7,192 nucleotides of DNA from Polynucleobacter sp. UBA962 (lineage in GTDB: Bacteria; Pseudomonadota; Gammaproteobacteria; Burkholderiales; Burkholderiaceae): NCBI GenBank assembly GCA_002292975.1, contig DBCI01000118.1, positions 1,018-8,209 of the forward strand. Direction: 5' to 3'. The notes beneath the pieces were generated by a model, which was given only the letters and a program-made list of their open reading frames with translations, had not been told where the DNA came from and ran no database searches. Position 1 is the first letter of the stretch, and each line of letters starts with the position of its first letter. This document shows positions 1 through 5,547 of the stretch, one piece after another. Both the position numbers and the translations under genes were made by a program.

Positions 1-290
1 CCTTCAGAGAGCAGGTCGCGATAGAGATCGGTTCCGGTCATCATCAAAATGACTGGATGATTAGGAAACTCCTGCTTAAATTGCAGTATTGATGAATGAC
101 TTCGGTAGGCATGAAGAGCAATAAGTAGATTGATATGGTTTCCTGACCAAGATTGTGTCAGGCGTGATGAATAGCCCAAATTCTTCAGAAAGCCTTGCCA
201 GCGAAGCGCAGTGATTCGATTACCATGCAGGCTTCCAGGGGGAGCGGGGGTTACGATCTCGATCAATGGTGTAGGAGAAATTGTGGTCAT
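1..290 (-). CDS. senB: SenB-like selenosugar synthase (TIGR04348 glycosyltransferase), partial
   Basis: Only the N-terminal 96 codons are present; the gene runs off the left edge. The protein begins MTTISPTPLIEIVTPAPPG and continues with GNRITALRW, then LLIALHAYRS, and ends in a MTGTDLYRDL stretch. These are the N-terminal hallmarks of the TIGR04348 family of GT-B-fold glycosyltransferases. The characterised member, SenB of Variovorax, joins selenophosphate to a UDP-N-acetylhexosamine to make a selenosugar, the selenium donor in selenoneine synthesis. I chose the ATG at 290 because homologues begin just before the I-x-x-V-T-P-A-P-P motif; its Shine-Dalgarno sequence is weak. It diverges from the nuclease operon at 408. 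Partners senA (EgtB-like) and senC (SelD-like) would have to lie beyond the left edge. Family assignment is strong; the selenium role is inferred from the family, since the C-terminal half cannot be seen. Confidence 0.82.
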   Translation of the reverse strand, partial: MTTISPTPLIEIVTPAPPGSLHGNRITALRWQGFLKNLGYSSRLTQSWSGNHINLLIALHAYRSHSSILQFKQEFPNHPVILMMTGTDLYRDLLSE

Positions 291-374
291 TTGGAGTAGT
301 CTGCCATAGCTAAGACCGTTTTACTCAAAGAGCATTGTTTCCTTAGAATACATGGTGCAAAGTTCTTTAATTAC

Positions 375-405
375 GATTAAATTAGTGTTCAATCTTATTC
401 TGTTT
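375..405 (+). promoter_or_regulatory. Shared promoter/operator element, copy A
   Basis: This AT-rich element ends 2 nt before the ATG at 408. It contains inverted arms GATTAAA (375-381) and TTCAATC (388-394) around a 6-nt spacer, followed by TTAT and GTTT. It aligns over about 31 positions with the element at 3565-3596, with one gapped base and about 25 identities. TTCAAT (388-393) could be a weak -10 box, putting transcription start near 400 with an extremely short leader. No convincing -35 box is visible. It may also serve the divergent senB-like gene, whose start is 85 bp away. A dyad overlapping a -10 box fits a repressor or MerR-type activator site; the regulator is unknown. Confidence 0.45.
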
Positions 406-407
406 GT

Positions 408-1832
408 ATGACCACTAATACTCCCACCTTTGCATTTGTTGATATCGAGACAACCGGATCACGGCCCGATCGAGACAAAATCACTGAAATTGGAATACTA
501 ACGCTAGAAAATGGCGAGTGCTCAAGATGGAATCGCTTAGTCAACCCCGGTGTACCAATACCCCTTAATATTCAAAACTTAACGGGCATTACTCCAGATA
601 TGGTCGCCAAGCAGGTCAGCTTTGCAGAGTTAGCCCAGGAGTTGTATCTCGAGCTAAAAGATAAGATCTTTGTAGCGCACAATGCGCGCTTTGATTACAG
701 TTTCCTAAAAGCAGCATTTAAAACAGTAGGGATTGATTTTTCACCAAAGGTTATTTGTACTGTCAAACTATCTCGGCGTCTTTTTCCAAATCAAGCACGC
801 CATAATCTCGATACCTTAATACAGGTTCATGGCCTGAAGATTGCCAAGCGCCATCGTGCCTTAGATGATGCTGAGTTGCTTCTCCAATTTTGGTTCGTGT
901 GCGAGGGATTATTTGGAAAGCAGCGTTTGCTCGAAGAGGTGGCAGATCTATTGGGCAAACCAAGTTTGCCTGCTCATATCGATCCAGAAATGGTTAACGT
1001 AATTCCAAATAGACCCGGCGTATATATTTTTTATGCCGAGAATCGACAGGTTCTTTACATCGGCAAAAGTAAAGACCTGCGAACCCGCGTGATGAGTCAT
1101 TTTCAGCAATCATTAACCAACCGAAAAGAAATGAAACTATCGCTGCAGGTGCGCGATATTGATTGGATTGAAACCGCTGGTGAAGTAGGGGCCCTCTTAT
1201 TGGAATCACGCCTGATTAAAGAAAAATTACCCAGTTTTAATATCAAGCTTCGACGTTCACGAGACCTCTGTGCGTGGCAAATCGTGCACTCAAGCGCAGA
1301 CCCCGTCGCTGTACGTCTGGTTAATCACCGAGATCTCCAGCCTGGCTTCCAAGATAATTTGTATGGTTTGTTTTACAGTAAACGAGAGGCTTTACAAACT
1401 TTGCAAGCGATTGCCAAGAAAAATCAATTATGCGAAGGGCTTTTGGGTCTTGAAAAATTACTCCCCAATCAATCCTGTTTTGGCTATCACGTTAAACAAT
1501 GTAAAGGAGCATGCATTGGAATCGAAAGCCAACAACTGCATTTGTTGCGTCTTCAGACCGCGCTCATTCAATTAAAGGTTGAGATTTGGCCCTATCGCGG
1601 TGCAATCGCCATTCAAGAAAATGAGGATCTACACGTATTTGATCGGTGGTGCTACTTAGGGACTGCTATCAATGAGAACGAGCTAGCTGAATTACTGGAG
1701 GACGGAGCGCCAGAGTTTGATCTTGATATTTATAAAATCATTAAGAAAATGCTGAAAGAGACGAGTAATTTTAATATCCTCAATCTCCACTATCATCAAG
1801 GTAAGGCAGACATGTTGCCTCTAACAAACTAA
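408..1832 (+). CDS. DEDDh 3'-5' exonuclease fused to a Cho/UvrC-type GIY-YIG endonuclease
   Basis: This 474-aa fusion has three parts. Residues 7-165 are a DnaQ-like exonuclease with the full DEDDh set: D12 and E14 (VDIETTG), D96 (AHNARFD), and H149/D154 (HRALDD). Residues 200-285 are a GIY-YIG nuclease: GVYIFY at 204-209, LYIGKS at 216-221, R225, and catalytic-type E266 in GALLLES, followed by the UvrC-like LIKEKLPSFNIKLR. Residues 342-369 hold four cysteines (C342, C357, C365, C369; CX14CX7CX3C) resembling the Fe-S cluster ligands of UvrC. The UvrC C-terminal RNase H-like nuclease, UVR and helix-hairpin-helix parts are absent, as in E. coli Cho, so a single (3'-side) incision at damaged DNA plus exonucleolytic trimming is inferred. 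Similar DnaQ-GIY-YIG fusions occur in actinobacteria and beta-proteobacteria. It is first in an operon with the FAD protein 13 bp downstream. No clear Shine-Dalgarno sequence precedes the ATG. Confidence 0.9.
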   Translation: MTTNTPTFAFVDIETTGSRPDRDKITEIGILTLENGECSRWNRLVNPGVPIPLNIQNLTGITPDMVAKQVSFAELAQELYLELKDKIFVAHNARFDYSFLKAAFKTVGIDFSPKVICTVKLSRRLFPNQARHNLDTLIQVHGLKIAKRHRALDDAELLLQFWFVCEGLFGKQRLLEEVADLLGKPSLPAHIDPEMVNVIPNRPGVYIFYAENRQVLYIGKSKDLRTRVMSHFQQSLTNRKEMKLSLQVRDIDWIETAGEVGALLLESRLIKEKLPSFNIKLRRSRDLCAWQIVHSSADPVAVRLVNHRDLQPGFQDNLYGLFYSKREALQTLQAIAKKNQLCEGLLGLEKLLPNQSCFGYHVKQCKGACIGIESQQLHLLRLQTALIQLKVEIWPYRGAIAIQENEDLHVFDRWCYLGTAINENELAELLEDGAPEFDLDIYKIIKKMLKETSNFNILNLHYHQGKADMLPLTN

Positions 1833-1845
1833 TCTCTACTTATTT

Positions 1846-2832
1846 ATGATTCCGAAACGGATTGGTATTATCGGTGCAGGTATTGCTGGACTTGCATGCG
1901 CTACAGAGTTATCTAAAGCCGGTCATCATGTGACTCTGTTTGATAAGAGTCGAGGAGTGGGCGGTCGCATGAGTCATCGCCATTACGAAAAGTGGGGAGC
2001 TGATCATGGTGCCCAGTACTTTACGGCCAAAAACCCCCTGTTTATTAAAGAAGCCCAACGTTGGCTAAACGCAGGAGTGATCGAGCCTTGGAATGCAAAA
2101 ATTGTTAGCCTAACTGATGGTGTGATAAGTCCATTAGAAGGCAATACCAAGCGTTATGTTGGGGTTCCTGCGATGACTGGACCTGCTAAATTTCTGGCTC
2201 AAGAACTCGATGTCAAAGTGTCAACAAACATTATAGAAATTAGACAAATTAATGACCTCTGGCGCGTGGTATCAAAAGAAGAGGGGCTATTGCACTTTTC
2301 CTTTGATTTCTTAATTAGCGCTATACCCTCGGTCCAAGCAAGTGGATTGGTGGCTGGTTACTCTAATGAACTTAAAGAAGTTTGTTCGCGGGTAAAGATG
2401 TTGCCATGTTGGACCTTGATGGCGTATTTCAAGGATCCCTTGCCACTCGATTTTGATGGAGCATTTGTTAATCATCATTTGTTCTCGTGGATTGCGCGCG
2501 ATAATGCAAAGCCAGGAAGATCGGTATATGAGTCGTGGGTAGCCCAAGCATCGAATCAATGGTCTGACGAAAACCTCGCATTCACCCAGTTTGAAATTGA
2601 ACCAATTTTGGTAAAAGCGTTTGAAGATCTCACGGGGCAAGTCTGCGACCTGTATCAAACTCACCTTTGGCGGTATTCCAAACTAGAGACTCCGAGTGAG
2701 CAAAACTGCGTCAGTGATTTAAGTGTCAGATTGGGTTTATGTGGAGATTGGTTGCGCAATTCCACGGTTGAGGGTGCTTGGCTCAGCGGCTACTCCATGG
2801 CGCGTTCTTTGATCGAAACTAAAGAAGCCTAA
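1846..2832 (+). CDS. Renalase-like NAD(P)/FAD-dependent oxidoreductase (COG3380 type)
   Basis: The 328-aa protein opens with a Rossmann FAD-binding motif: IGIIGAGIAGLA, with G10, G12 and G15, and the ribose-binding acid D33 after the second strand. The GGRM motif of the amine-oxidase superfamily follows at residues 39-42, then a DHGAQYFT segment at 53-60 typical of the renalase-like branch. The C-terminal GDW...VEGAWLSG (300-315) closes the FAD site. Length matches bacterial renalases (about 330 aa), which oxidise abnormal dihydro-isomers of NAD(P)H and pass electrons to O2. That substrate is known for characterised relatives and only inferred here. There is no signal peptide, so it should be cytosolic. 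It starts 13 bp after the nuclease gene with no visible Shine-Dalgarno sequence, suggesting co-transcription. It converges on the SDR gene, with 18 bp between the stops. Confidence 0.85.
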   Translation: MIPKRIGIIGAGIAGLACATELSKAGHHVTLFDKSRGVGGRMSHRHYEKWGADHGAQYFTAKNPLFIKEAQRWLNAGVIEPWNAKIVSLTDGVISPLEGNTKRYVGVPAMTGPAKFLAQELDVKVSTNIIEIRQINDLWRVVSKEEGLLHFSFDFLISAIPSVQASGLVAGYSNELKEVCSRVKMLPCWTLMAYFKDPLPLDFDGAFVNHHLFSWIARDNAKPGRSVYESWVAQASNQWSDENLAFTQFEIEPILVKAFEDLTGQVCDLYQTHLWRYSKLETPSEQNCVSDLSVRLGLCGDWLRNSTVEGAWLSGYSMARSLIETKEA

Positions 2833-2839
2833 ATTAGGC
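2827..2839. repeat. 13-bp palindrome between convergent genes
   Basis: GCCTAA-A-TTAGGC overlaps the stop codon of the FAD oxidoreductase gene and lies just beyond the end of the convergent SDR gene. It could form a short hairpin acting as a weak two-way terminator, but no T-run follows on either strand and it may be chance. Confidence 0.2.
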
Positions 2840-2850
2840 AATGCGCAGTC

Positions 2851-3540
2851 CTACCAAGGAATCGTTTCCCCCGAGTAGGATTTAAAACAACCCGAGTCTT
2901 TTAGTTCTAGCTTTTCTAATGTATGAAAGATTTCTTGTGCTGCGACATCAGGCTCCCGTCCTAGTTCATCTCCCCGAAAAGGTCTTGAGAGTCTAGATTT
3001 GACTGTGCCGGGATGAATGGCTGCAACGATTAAATTTGGCTTGGTGCGGCGCAACTCAATCGATGCGGTCTTAATCAGCATATTGAGTGCTGCTTTAGAG
3101 GCCCGATAGCTATACCAACCTCCTAATCGATTGTCCTCAATACTGCCGACCTTGGCCGAGAGGTTTGCATAAATACCTCCTGCTGGATCGATTAATTGAC
3201 TAAAGAGCTTGATACAAAGTGCTGGACCAATAGCGTTGGTCATAAATTGTTGGTTCAGTTGAGATGCGTTGAGATCAGCCAGTTTCTTCTCTGGCATGAA
3301 GTGATCGCTGTGCAGCGCTCCAATGGTATTCATAATGAGATGAAAACGTGGGCCTGTCTTGAGAGCCTCATACGCAGAGTCAATGGAGTCGATTGCGTCG
3401 TAATTGATGGCTGGCACAGAACGACGGTTTAAGCCAATGACTTGCTCACAGTGAGGGTGACTCTCCAAAAAACGCATGATGGCAGAGCCAATCGTTCCTG
3501 AAGAACCAAGGACTAAGGCACGAAAGTGGCGGGGAAGCAT
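2851..3540 (-). CDS. Short-chain dehydrogenase/reductase (SDR), CsgA-like
   Basis: This 229-aa classical-type SDR has the nucleotide-binding motif LGSSGTIGS (G12, G15, G18), an NTIGAL strand at 71-76 in place of NNAG, and structural/catalytic N102 in the NAIGP stretch. S128 in NLSAKVGS and the Y145-x-x-x-K149 pair (YSYRASKAALN) complete the catalytic tetrad. The HPGTVKS segment at 176-182 is typical of the C-factor/CsgA-like subgroup. The substrate cannot be read from sequence. The gene converges on the renalase-like gene and diverges from the TIGR03643 gene, whose ATG is 71 bp away. The ATG at 3540 lacks a strong Shine-Dalgarno sequence; it lies four residues before the first beta strand, as expected. 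A CATAAT at 3559-3564 (reverse strand) is a possible -10 box. SDRs of this kind are often found near photolyase-type light-response genes. Confidence 0.87.
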   Translation of the reverse strand: MLPRHFRALVLGSSGTIGSAIMRFLESHPHCEQVIGLNRRSVPAINYDAIDSIDSAYEALKTGPRFHLIMNTIGALHSDHFMPEKKLADLNASQLNQQFMTNAIGPALCIKLFSQLIDPAGGIYANLSAKVGSIEDNRLGGWYSYRASKAALNMLIKTASIELRRTKPNLIVAAIHPGTVKSRLSRPFRGDELGREPDVAAQEIFHTLEKLELKDSGCFKSYSGETIPW

Positions 3541-3564
3541 TTATTTAGGGGTTCAATACATTAT

Positions 3565-3596
3565 GACTAAATTTGGTGTTTAATCTTATCTCGTTT
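3565..3596 (+). promoter_or_regulatory. Shared promoter/operator element, copy B
   Basis: This is the second copy of the element at 375-405. It has inverted arms GACTAAA (3565-3571) and TTTAATC (3579-3585) around a 7-nt spacer, then TTAT and GTTT. TTTAAT (3579-3584) matches the -10 consensus at five of six positions and would start transcription near 3591, leaving a short leader before the ATG at 3612. It sits between the divergent SDR and TIGR03643 genes and could control both. Confidence 0.45.
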
Positions 3597-3611
3597 AGCA
3601 AATATACGTCC

Positions 3612-3863
3612 ATGAAATTAAGCGCCGATGATTTATCACGTCTCATTGAGATGGCTTGGGAGGATCGAACTCCATTTGAAGCTATTCTGGCACAGTTCAA
3701 TCTATCCGAGTCAGAAGTGAAAGACATCATGCGTGCACACCTGAAATCAGGCTCTTATGCTGTGTGGCGCGAGCGAGTATCTGGGCGCAAAACGAAACAT
3801 GAGTCTCTAAGAGTACCCGGAACTCTGAGGGCGTACTGTCCAACCCAATACAAGTTAAAGTAA
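3612..3863 (+). CDS. TIGR03643 (DUF2805) family protein, putative DNA-binding
   Basis: This is an 83-aa protein. The core LSADDLSRLIEMAWEDRTPF at residues 3-22, the helix-turn-helix-like LSESEVKDIMR at 31-41 and the WRERVSGRKTKH tail at 52-63 are the family signature. The predicted fold is a small helical HTH-like domain with a basic C-terminal segment, so DNA or RNA binding is inferred; no member is characterised to my knowledge. The frame is open from a TTG at 3573, but the ATG at 3612 is preferred because the family begins just before LSADDL and the upstream residues do not fit it. It ends 3 nt before the DUF4149 gene, so the two are probably translated together. Relatives are frequently neighbours of cryptochrome/photolyase genes. 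Confidence 0.85.
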   Translation: MKLSADDLSRLIEMAWEDRTPFEAILAQFNLSESEVKDIMRAHLKSGSYAVWRERVSGRKTKHESLRVPGTLRAYCPTQYKLK

Positions 3864-3866
3864 ATC

Positions 3867-4253
3867 ATGATGAACAATCCACTCATTAGCTCGTACATCG
3901 TGGTCGCTATGATTGGCATCATGATCTTCTTTACAATCGCAGTCGCTCCCACTGTTTTTAAAGTGCTACCACCTGAGTGGGCGAGTAAATATGTAAGAAG
4001 CTTCTTTCCTAAATACTATGCTGTTTTGGGCATCTTAAGTATTATTGCGGCTTTCTTAGCAAGTAACGCGCTTACCTCTGGCTTGTTGATTGTGTGCGCG
4101 GTACTGTTCCTCTTCGCACTTTGGATCTTGACCCCTGCGATTAATAAAGCATCCGACGCTAAAGAGCGCAAGAAATTTGGCGTATTGCATGGCTTAAGCG
4201 TGGTGATTAATGTTGTACAACTCATCATTTTTGTATATCTCATCTGGCCTTAA
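3867..4253 (+). CDS. DUF4149 (TMEM205-like) four-helix inner-membrane protein
   Basis: This 128-aa hydrophobic protein has four predicted membrane helices at about 9-29, 51-68, 71-91 and 108-126. Family landmarks are APTVFKVLP at 27-35, FPKYY at 47-51 and the conserved LHGLSVVINVVQL in the last helix, after a charged loop rich in Lys, Arg, Asp and Glu (94-103). Function is unknown for bacterial members. The start has two consecutive ATG codons (3867 and 3870); the first is given. It begins 3 nt after the TIGR03643 stop without an independent Shine-Dalgarno sequence, so coupling to that gene is likely. No T-rich terminator follows. Confidence 0.82.
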   Translation: MMNNPLISSYIVVAMIGIMIFFTIAVAPTVFKVLPPEWASKYVRSFFPKYYAVLGILSIIAAFLASNALTSGLLIVCAVLFLFALWILTPAINKASDAKERKKFGVLHGLSVVINVVQLIIFVYLIWP

Positions 4254-4278
4254 GCCCTTGAATTACATAGAATTTATC

Positions 4279-4293
4279 AGGGTTATCCCTAAA
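4279..4293. promoter_or_regulatory. Operator-like 15-mer upstream of the XRE gene
   Basis: AGGGTTATCCCTAAA differs at one base from AGGGTTAACCCTAAA at 5416-5430. Its core AGGG-TTAT-CCCT is an inverted repeat. It lies about 105 bp before the XRE start. A TTGATC at 4316-4321 is a possible -35 box, with only a poor -10 match 17 bp on. A protein-binding site is inferred from the repetition. Confidence 0.4.
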
Positions 4294-4370
4294 GATAGCT
4301 CATGATAACGCTCAATTGATCAAAAGTTAGCTGTGCGGTGAATAGACAAGCAGTCAGTCCAAGAAGAATA

Positions 4371-4399
4371 TGACACTCCGTGCTTATATAGGTGTGTCA
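4371..4399. promoter_or_regulatory. TGACAC-N17-GTGTCA dyad overlapping the XRE start codon
   Basis: Perfect 6-bp inverted arms lie at 4371-4376 and 4394-4399, the right arm including the A of the ATG. TATATA (4385-4390) between them resembles a -10 box; use of it would give an almost leaderless message. AGGTG at 4390-4394 could instead be a Shine-Dalgarno sequence 4 nt from the ATG. The position suits autoregulation by the encoded protein. Confidence 0.35.
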
Positions 4400-4713
4400 T
4401 GACGCGATTGGTTGAAATTAGAAAAGCAAAAGAGATTGGTCGGCTGGTTCGAGCATCTCGAGAATCTCAGCATTTGAGTGTTCAGGCTCTTGCTGGACTT
4501 AGTGGGTATTCGGTCAACCAGATTGTGAATTTAGAAAACGGTAATATTTATGCGTTCCATGAAAATTTAGATCACTTCATTGAGCTCGCGGTGCATAGCG
4601 CAGAAAAAATGAACGTAGACCCTAGTATGTTTGGTATCAAAAGTAATCCAAGTTCAAATGAACCGTTTTCGATTGAGGATTCAATCCCAGTATTTTTACA
4701 AAAGATGGCGTAG
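4399..4713 (+). CDS. Small XRE-type helix-turn-helix regulator
   Basis: This 104-aa protein has an XRE/Cro-type HTH at about residues 12-50. Helix 1 is EIGRLVRASRESQHLS; the scaffold-recognition pair VQALAGLSGYSVNQIVNLENG carries the usual LA..SG.S..QI..LE.G pattern. Residues 51-104 have no recognised domain and are rich in acidic and polar residues near the end, possibly for dimerisation. No toxin-like partner lies beside it, so an antitoxin role is not supported. It stands alone on the plus strand and converges on the GNAT gene with only 10 bp between stops. The upstream dyads at 4279-4293 and 4371-4399 are candidate operators. Target genes are unknown; the similar site before the 34-aa ORF makes that operon a candidate. 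Confidence 0.8.
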   Translation: MTRLVEIRKAKEIGRLVRASRESQHLSVQALAGLSGYSVNQIVNLENGNIYAFHENLDHFIELAVHSAEKMNVDPSMFGIKSNPSSNEPFSIEDSIPVFLQKMA

Positions 4714-4723
4714 CACCTGCTGC

Positions 4724-5257
4724 TTAGGCTTTAAAGCTTTTCAAGTAGTAATACCAGTTCACCTGCCTCTGAATTGCCTCTTTATAGACAGATAGCCAGT
4801 TTGATTTTGGCAGATTCATAGTCGCTTCAATATCACCGTAGACATTTTGAGCGATCAGCCCATGCTTTTGGCATAACTTACGAATAGGGCTGTTCTCGAC
4901 AATACAGTGCATGATCAGTTTTTTGTATTGACGATTTTGTGCCCATATCAATGCTTCTCCTAAGAGCTGATCCGCAATACCTAGGCGACGAAATTCTTTT
5001 CGGATGATGACCCCAAACTCGACGGTATCTTGATAACTTGCAATATGAATAACACCCACCCACTTGCTATTCTTTTCGGCAACCAAGAAATGATGGTGCG
5101 CAAAATCCTTCTTAAACTTGCGCACCAGACTATCGATCCCTTTGGGGCCTAGGCCGATGCCAAAGTAAGCCCTTAGGGTAGCGGGATCGAGGCTTTTGAG
5201 CCAAGCCCCATATTGACTAATATGTGACTGAGGCAGAAAGCGCGTAAAAATGGTCAC
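4724..5257 (-). CDS. GNAT-family N-acetyltransferase
   Basis: This 177-aa protein has the GNAT fold: strand VGVIHIASY (67-75), then VEFGVIIRKEFRRLGIADQLL at 79-99. Within that, R90-x-x-G93-x-A95 is the pyrophosphate-binding acetyl-CoA motif. VENSPIRKLCQKHGL at 120-134 is motif B, where the Asn and following helix contact CoA. The acceptor (protein, antibiotic, polyamine or other small molecule) cannot be read from sequence. No ATG is available in this frame between the upstream stop and the GTG at 5257, so that GTG is the start; it lies 2 nt after the stop of the 34-aa ORF, implying translational coupling. An Arg/Lys/Tyr-rich C-terminal tail (about 155-177) extends past the core domain. Confidence 0.85.
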   Translation of the reverse strand: MTIFTRFLPQSHISQYGAWLKSLDPATLRAYFGIGLGPKGIDSLVRKFKKDFAHHHFLVAEKNSKWVGVIHIASYQDTVEFGVIIRKEFRRLGIADQLLGEALIWAQNRQYKKLIMHCIVENSPIRKLCQKHGLIAQNVYGDIEATMNLPKSNWLSVYKEAIQRQVNWYYYLKSFKA

Positions 5258-5259
5258 GC

Positions 5260-5364
5260 CTATGAGCCAATCGGATAGTTCTTCTTGTTCCTGAGAAAGT
5301 AGGCTAAACGGGCTTCAGACCACGCTTCTAGAACACTTTTGATAAAACGGTATACTTTTTTCAT
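5260..5364 (-). CDS. 34-aa small protein, coupled to the GNAT gene
   Basis: This ORF runs from ATG at 5364 to TAG at 5260-5262 and begins MKKVYRFIKSVLEAWSEARL. It is preceded by AGAGGA (reverse strand, 5371-5376) 6 nt from the ATG, one of the best Shine-Dalgarno sequences in the window. The product is basic with an amphipathic helix-like N-terminal part. I do not recognise a family. It ends 2 nt before the GTG of the GNAT gene, so it may be a leader peptide that drives GNAT translation, a small protein in its own right, or both. A -1 shift near its end would join it in frame to GNAT through EQEELSDWLIG; no classical slippery heptamer is visible. Confidence 0.6.
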   Translation of the reverse strand: MKKVYRFIKSVLEAWSEARLAYFLRNKKNYPIGS

Positions 5365-5379
5365 ACGATTTCCTCTTGT

Positions 5380-5430
5380 AAAGGGTTGATTAAATTAGGA
5401 TTTAAACCCTTTTTAAGGGTTAACCCTAAA
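5380..5430. promoter_or_regulatory. Cluster of four alternating AGGGTT half-sites upstream of the 34-aa ORF
   Basis: AGGGTT occurs at 5382-5387 and 5416-5421, and its complement AACCCT at 5405-5410 and 5422-5427. The last pair forms the perfect 12-bp palindrome AGGGTTAACCCT. The middle pair forms AACCCTT-TTT-AAGGGTT, a potential hairpin. The outer pair, AAAGGGTT and AACCCTTT, encloses 17 bp starting GATTAAATTAG, the same 11 bp that begin the element at 375. The cluster ends 15 bp before the ATG at 5364, so it overlaps the expected promoter or leader of the minus-strand operon. Operator function is inferred. Confidence 0.5.
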
Positions 5431-5547
5431 TTCATACTACACCGTATTCGTGAATGCTGCATGACAGCAATACCTTTTATTTGCGAAGGGCTTGTAGAGA
5501 GCTGTGGGATTCATCAAGCTTTGATAAGGCACGGTTAATATGACGTT
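5431..5547. other. Intergenic region between divergent genes
   Basis: This is the upstream part of the roughly 180-bp gap between the minus-strand 34-aa ORF and the plus-strand 122-aa gene. The only clear structure is the dyad TGCTG-CATGA-CAGCA at 5455-5469. No convincing -35/-10 pair or RNA gene was found for either direction. Confidence 0.4.

Noticed and set aside
763..1209. Minus-strand open frames within the fusion nuclease gene
   Set aside because: They are antisense to well-conserved nuclease motifs and show no recognisable protein features or ribosome sites.
3028..3039. GATTAAATTTGG inside the SDR gene, resembling the first part of the shared promoter element
   Set aside because: It lies within conserved SDR coding sequence, lacks the second dyad arm, and is likely chance in AT-rich DNA. 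It is a caution for the significance of short matches.
3545..3556. TTAGGGGTTCAA near the SDR start, similar to the AGGGTT half-site
   Set aside because: It has an extra G and no paired opposite half-site, so it is not counted with the AGGGTT cluster.
3573..3611. N-terminal extension of the TIGR03643 protein from a TTG at 3573
   Set aside because: The extra residues do not fit the family, and the region coincides with the shared promoter element; the ATG at 3612 fits better.
4399..5257. XRE protein plus GNAT as a toxin-antitoxin pair
   Set aside because: The genes are convergent rather than in one operon, and the acetyltransferase lies with a different small ORF. TacT-type systems use a DUF1778-type antitoxin in the same operon.
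5380..5414. Hairpin AAAGGGTT...AACCCTTTTT read as a plus-strand terminator
   Set aside because: No plus-strand gene ends here; the nearest upstream genes are on the minus strand and the loop is 17 nt, so an operator or leader role fits better.
5431..5547. Possible small RNA or riboswitch in the intergenic gap
   Set aside because: Only a 5-bp-arm dyad is present; no conserved riboswitch core or terminator was seen.
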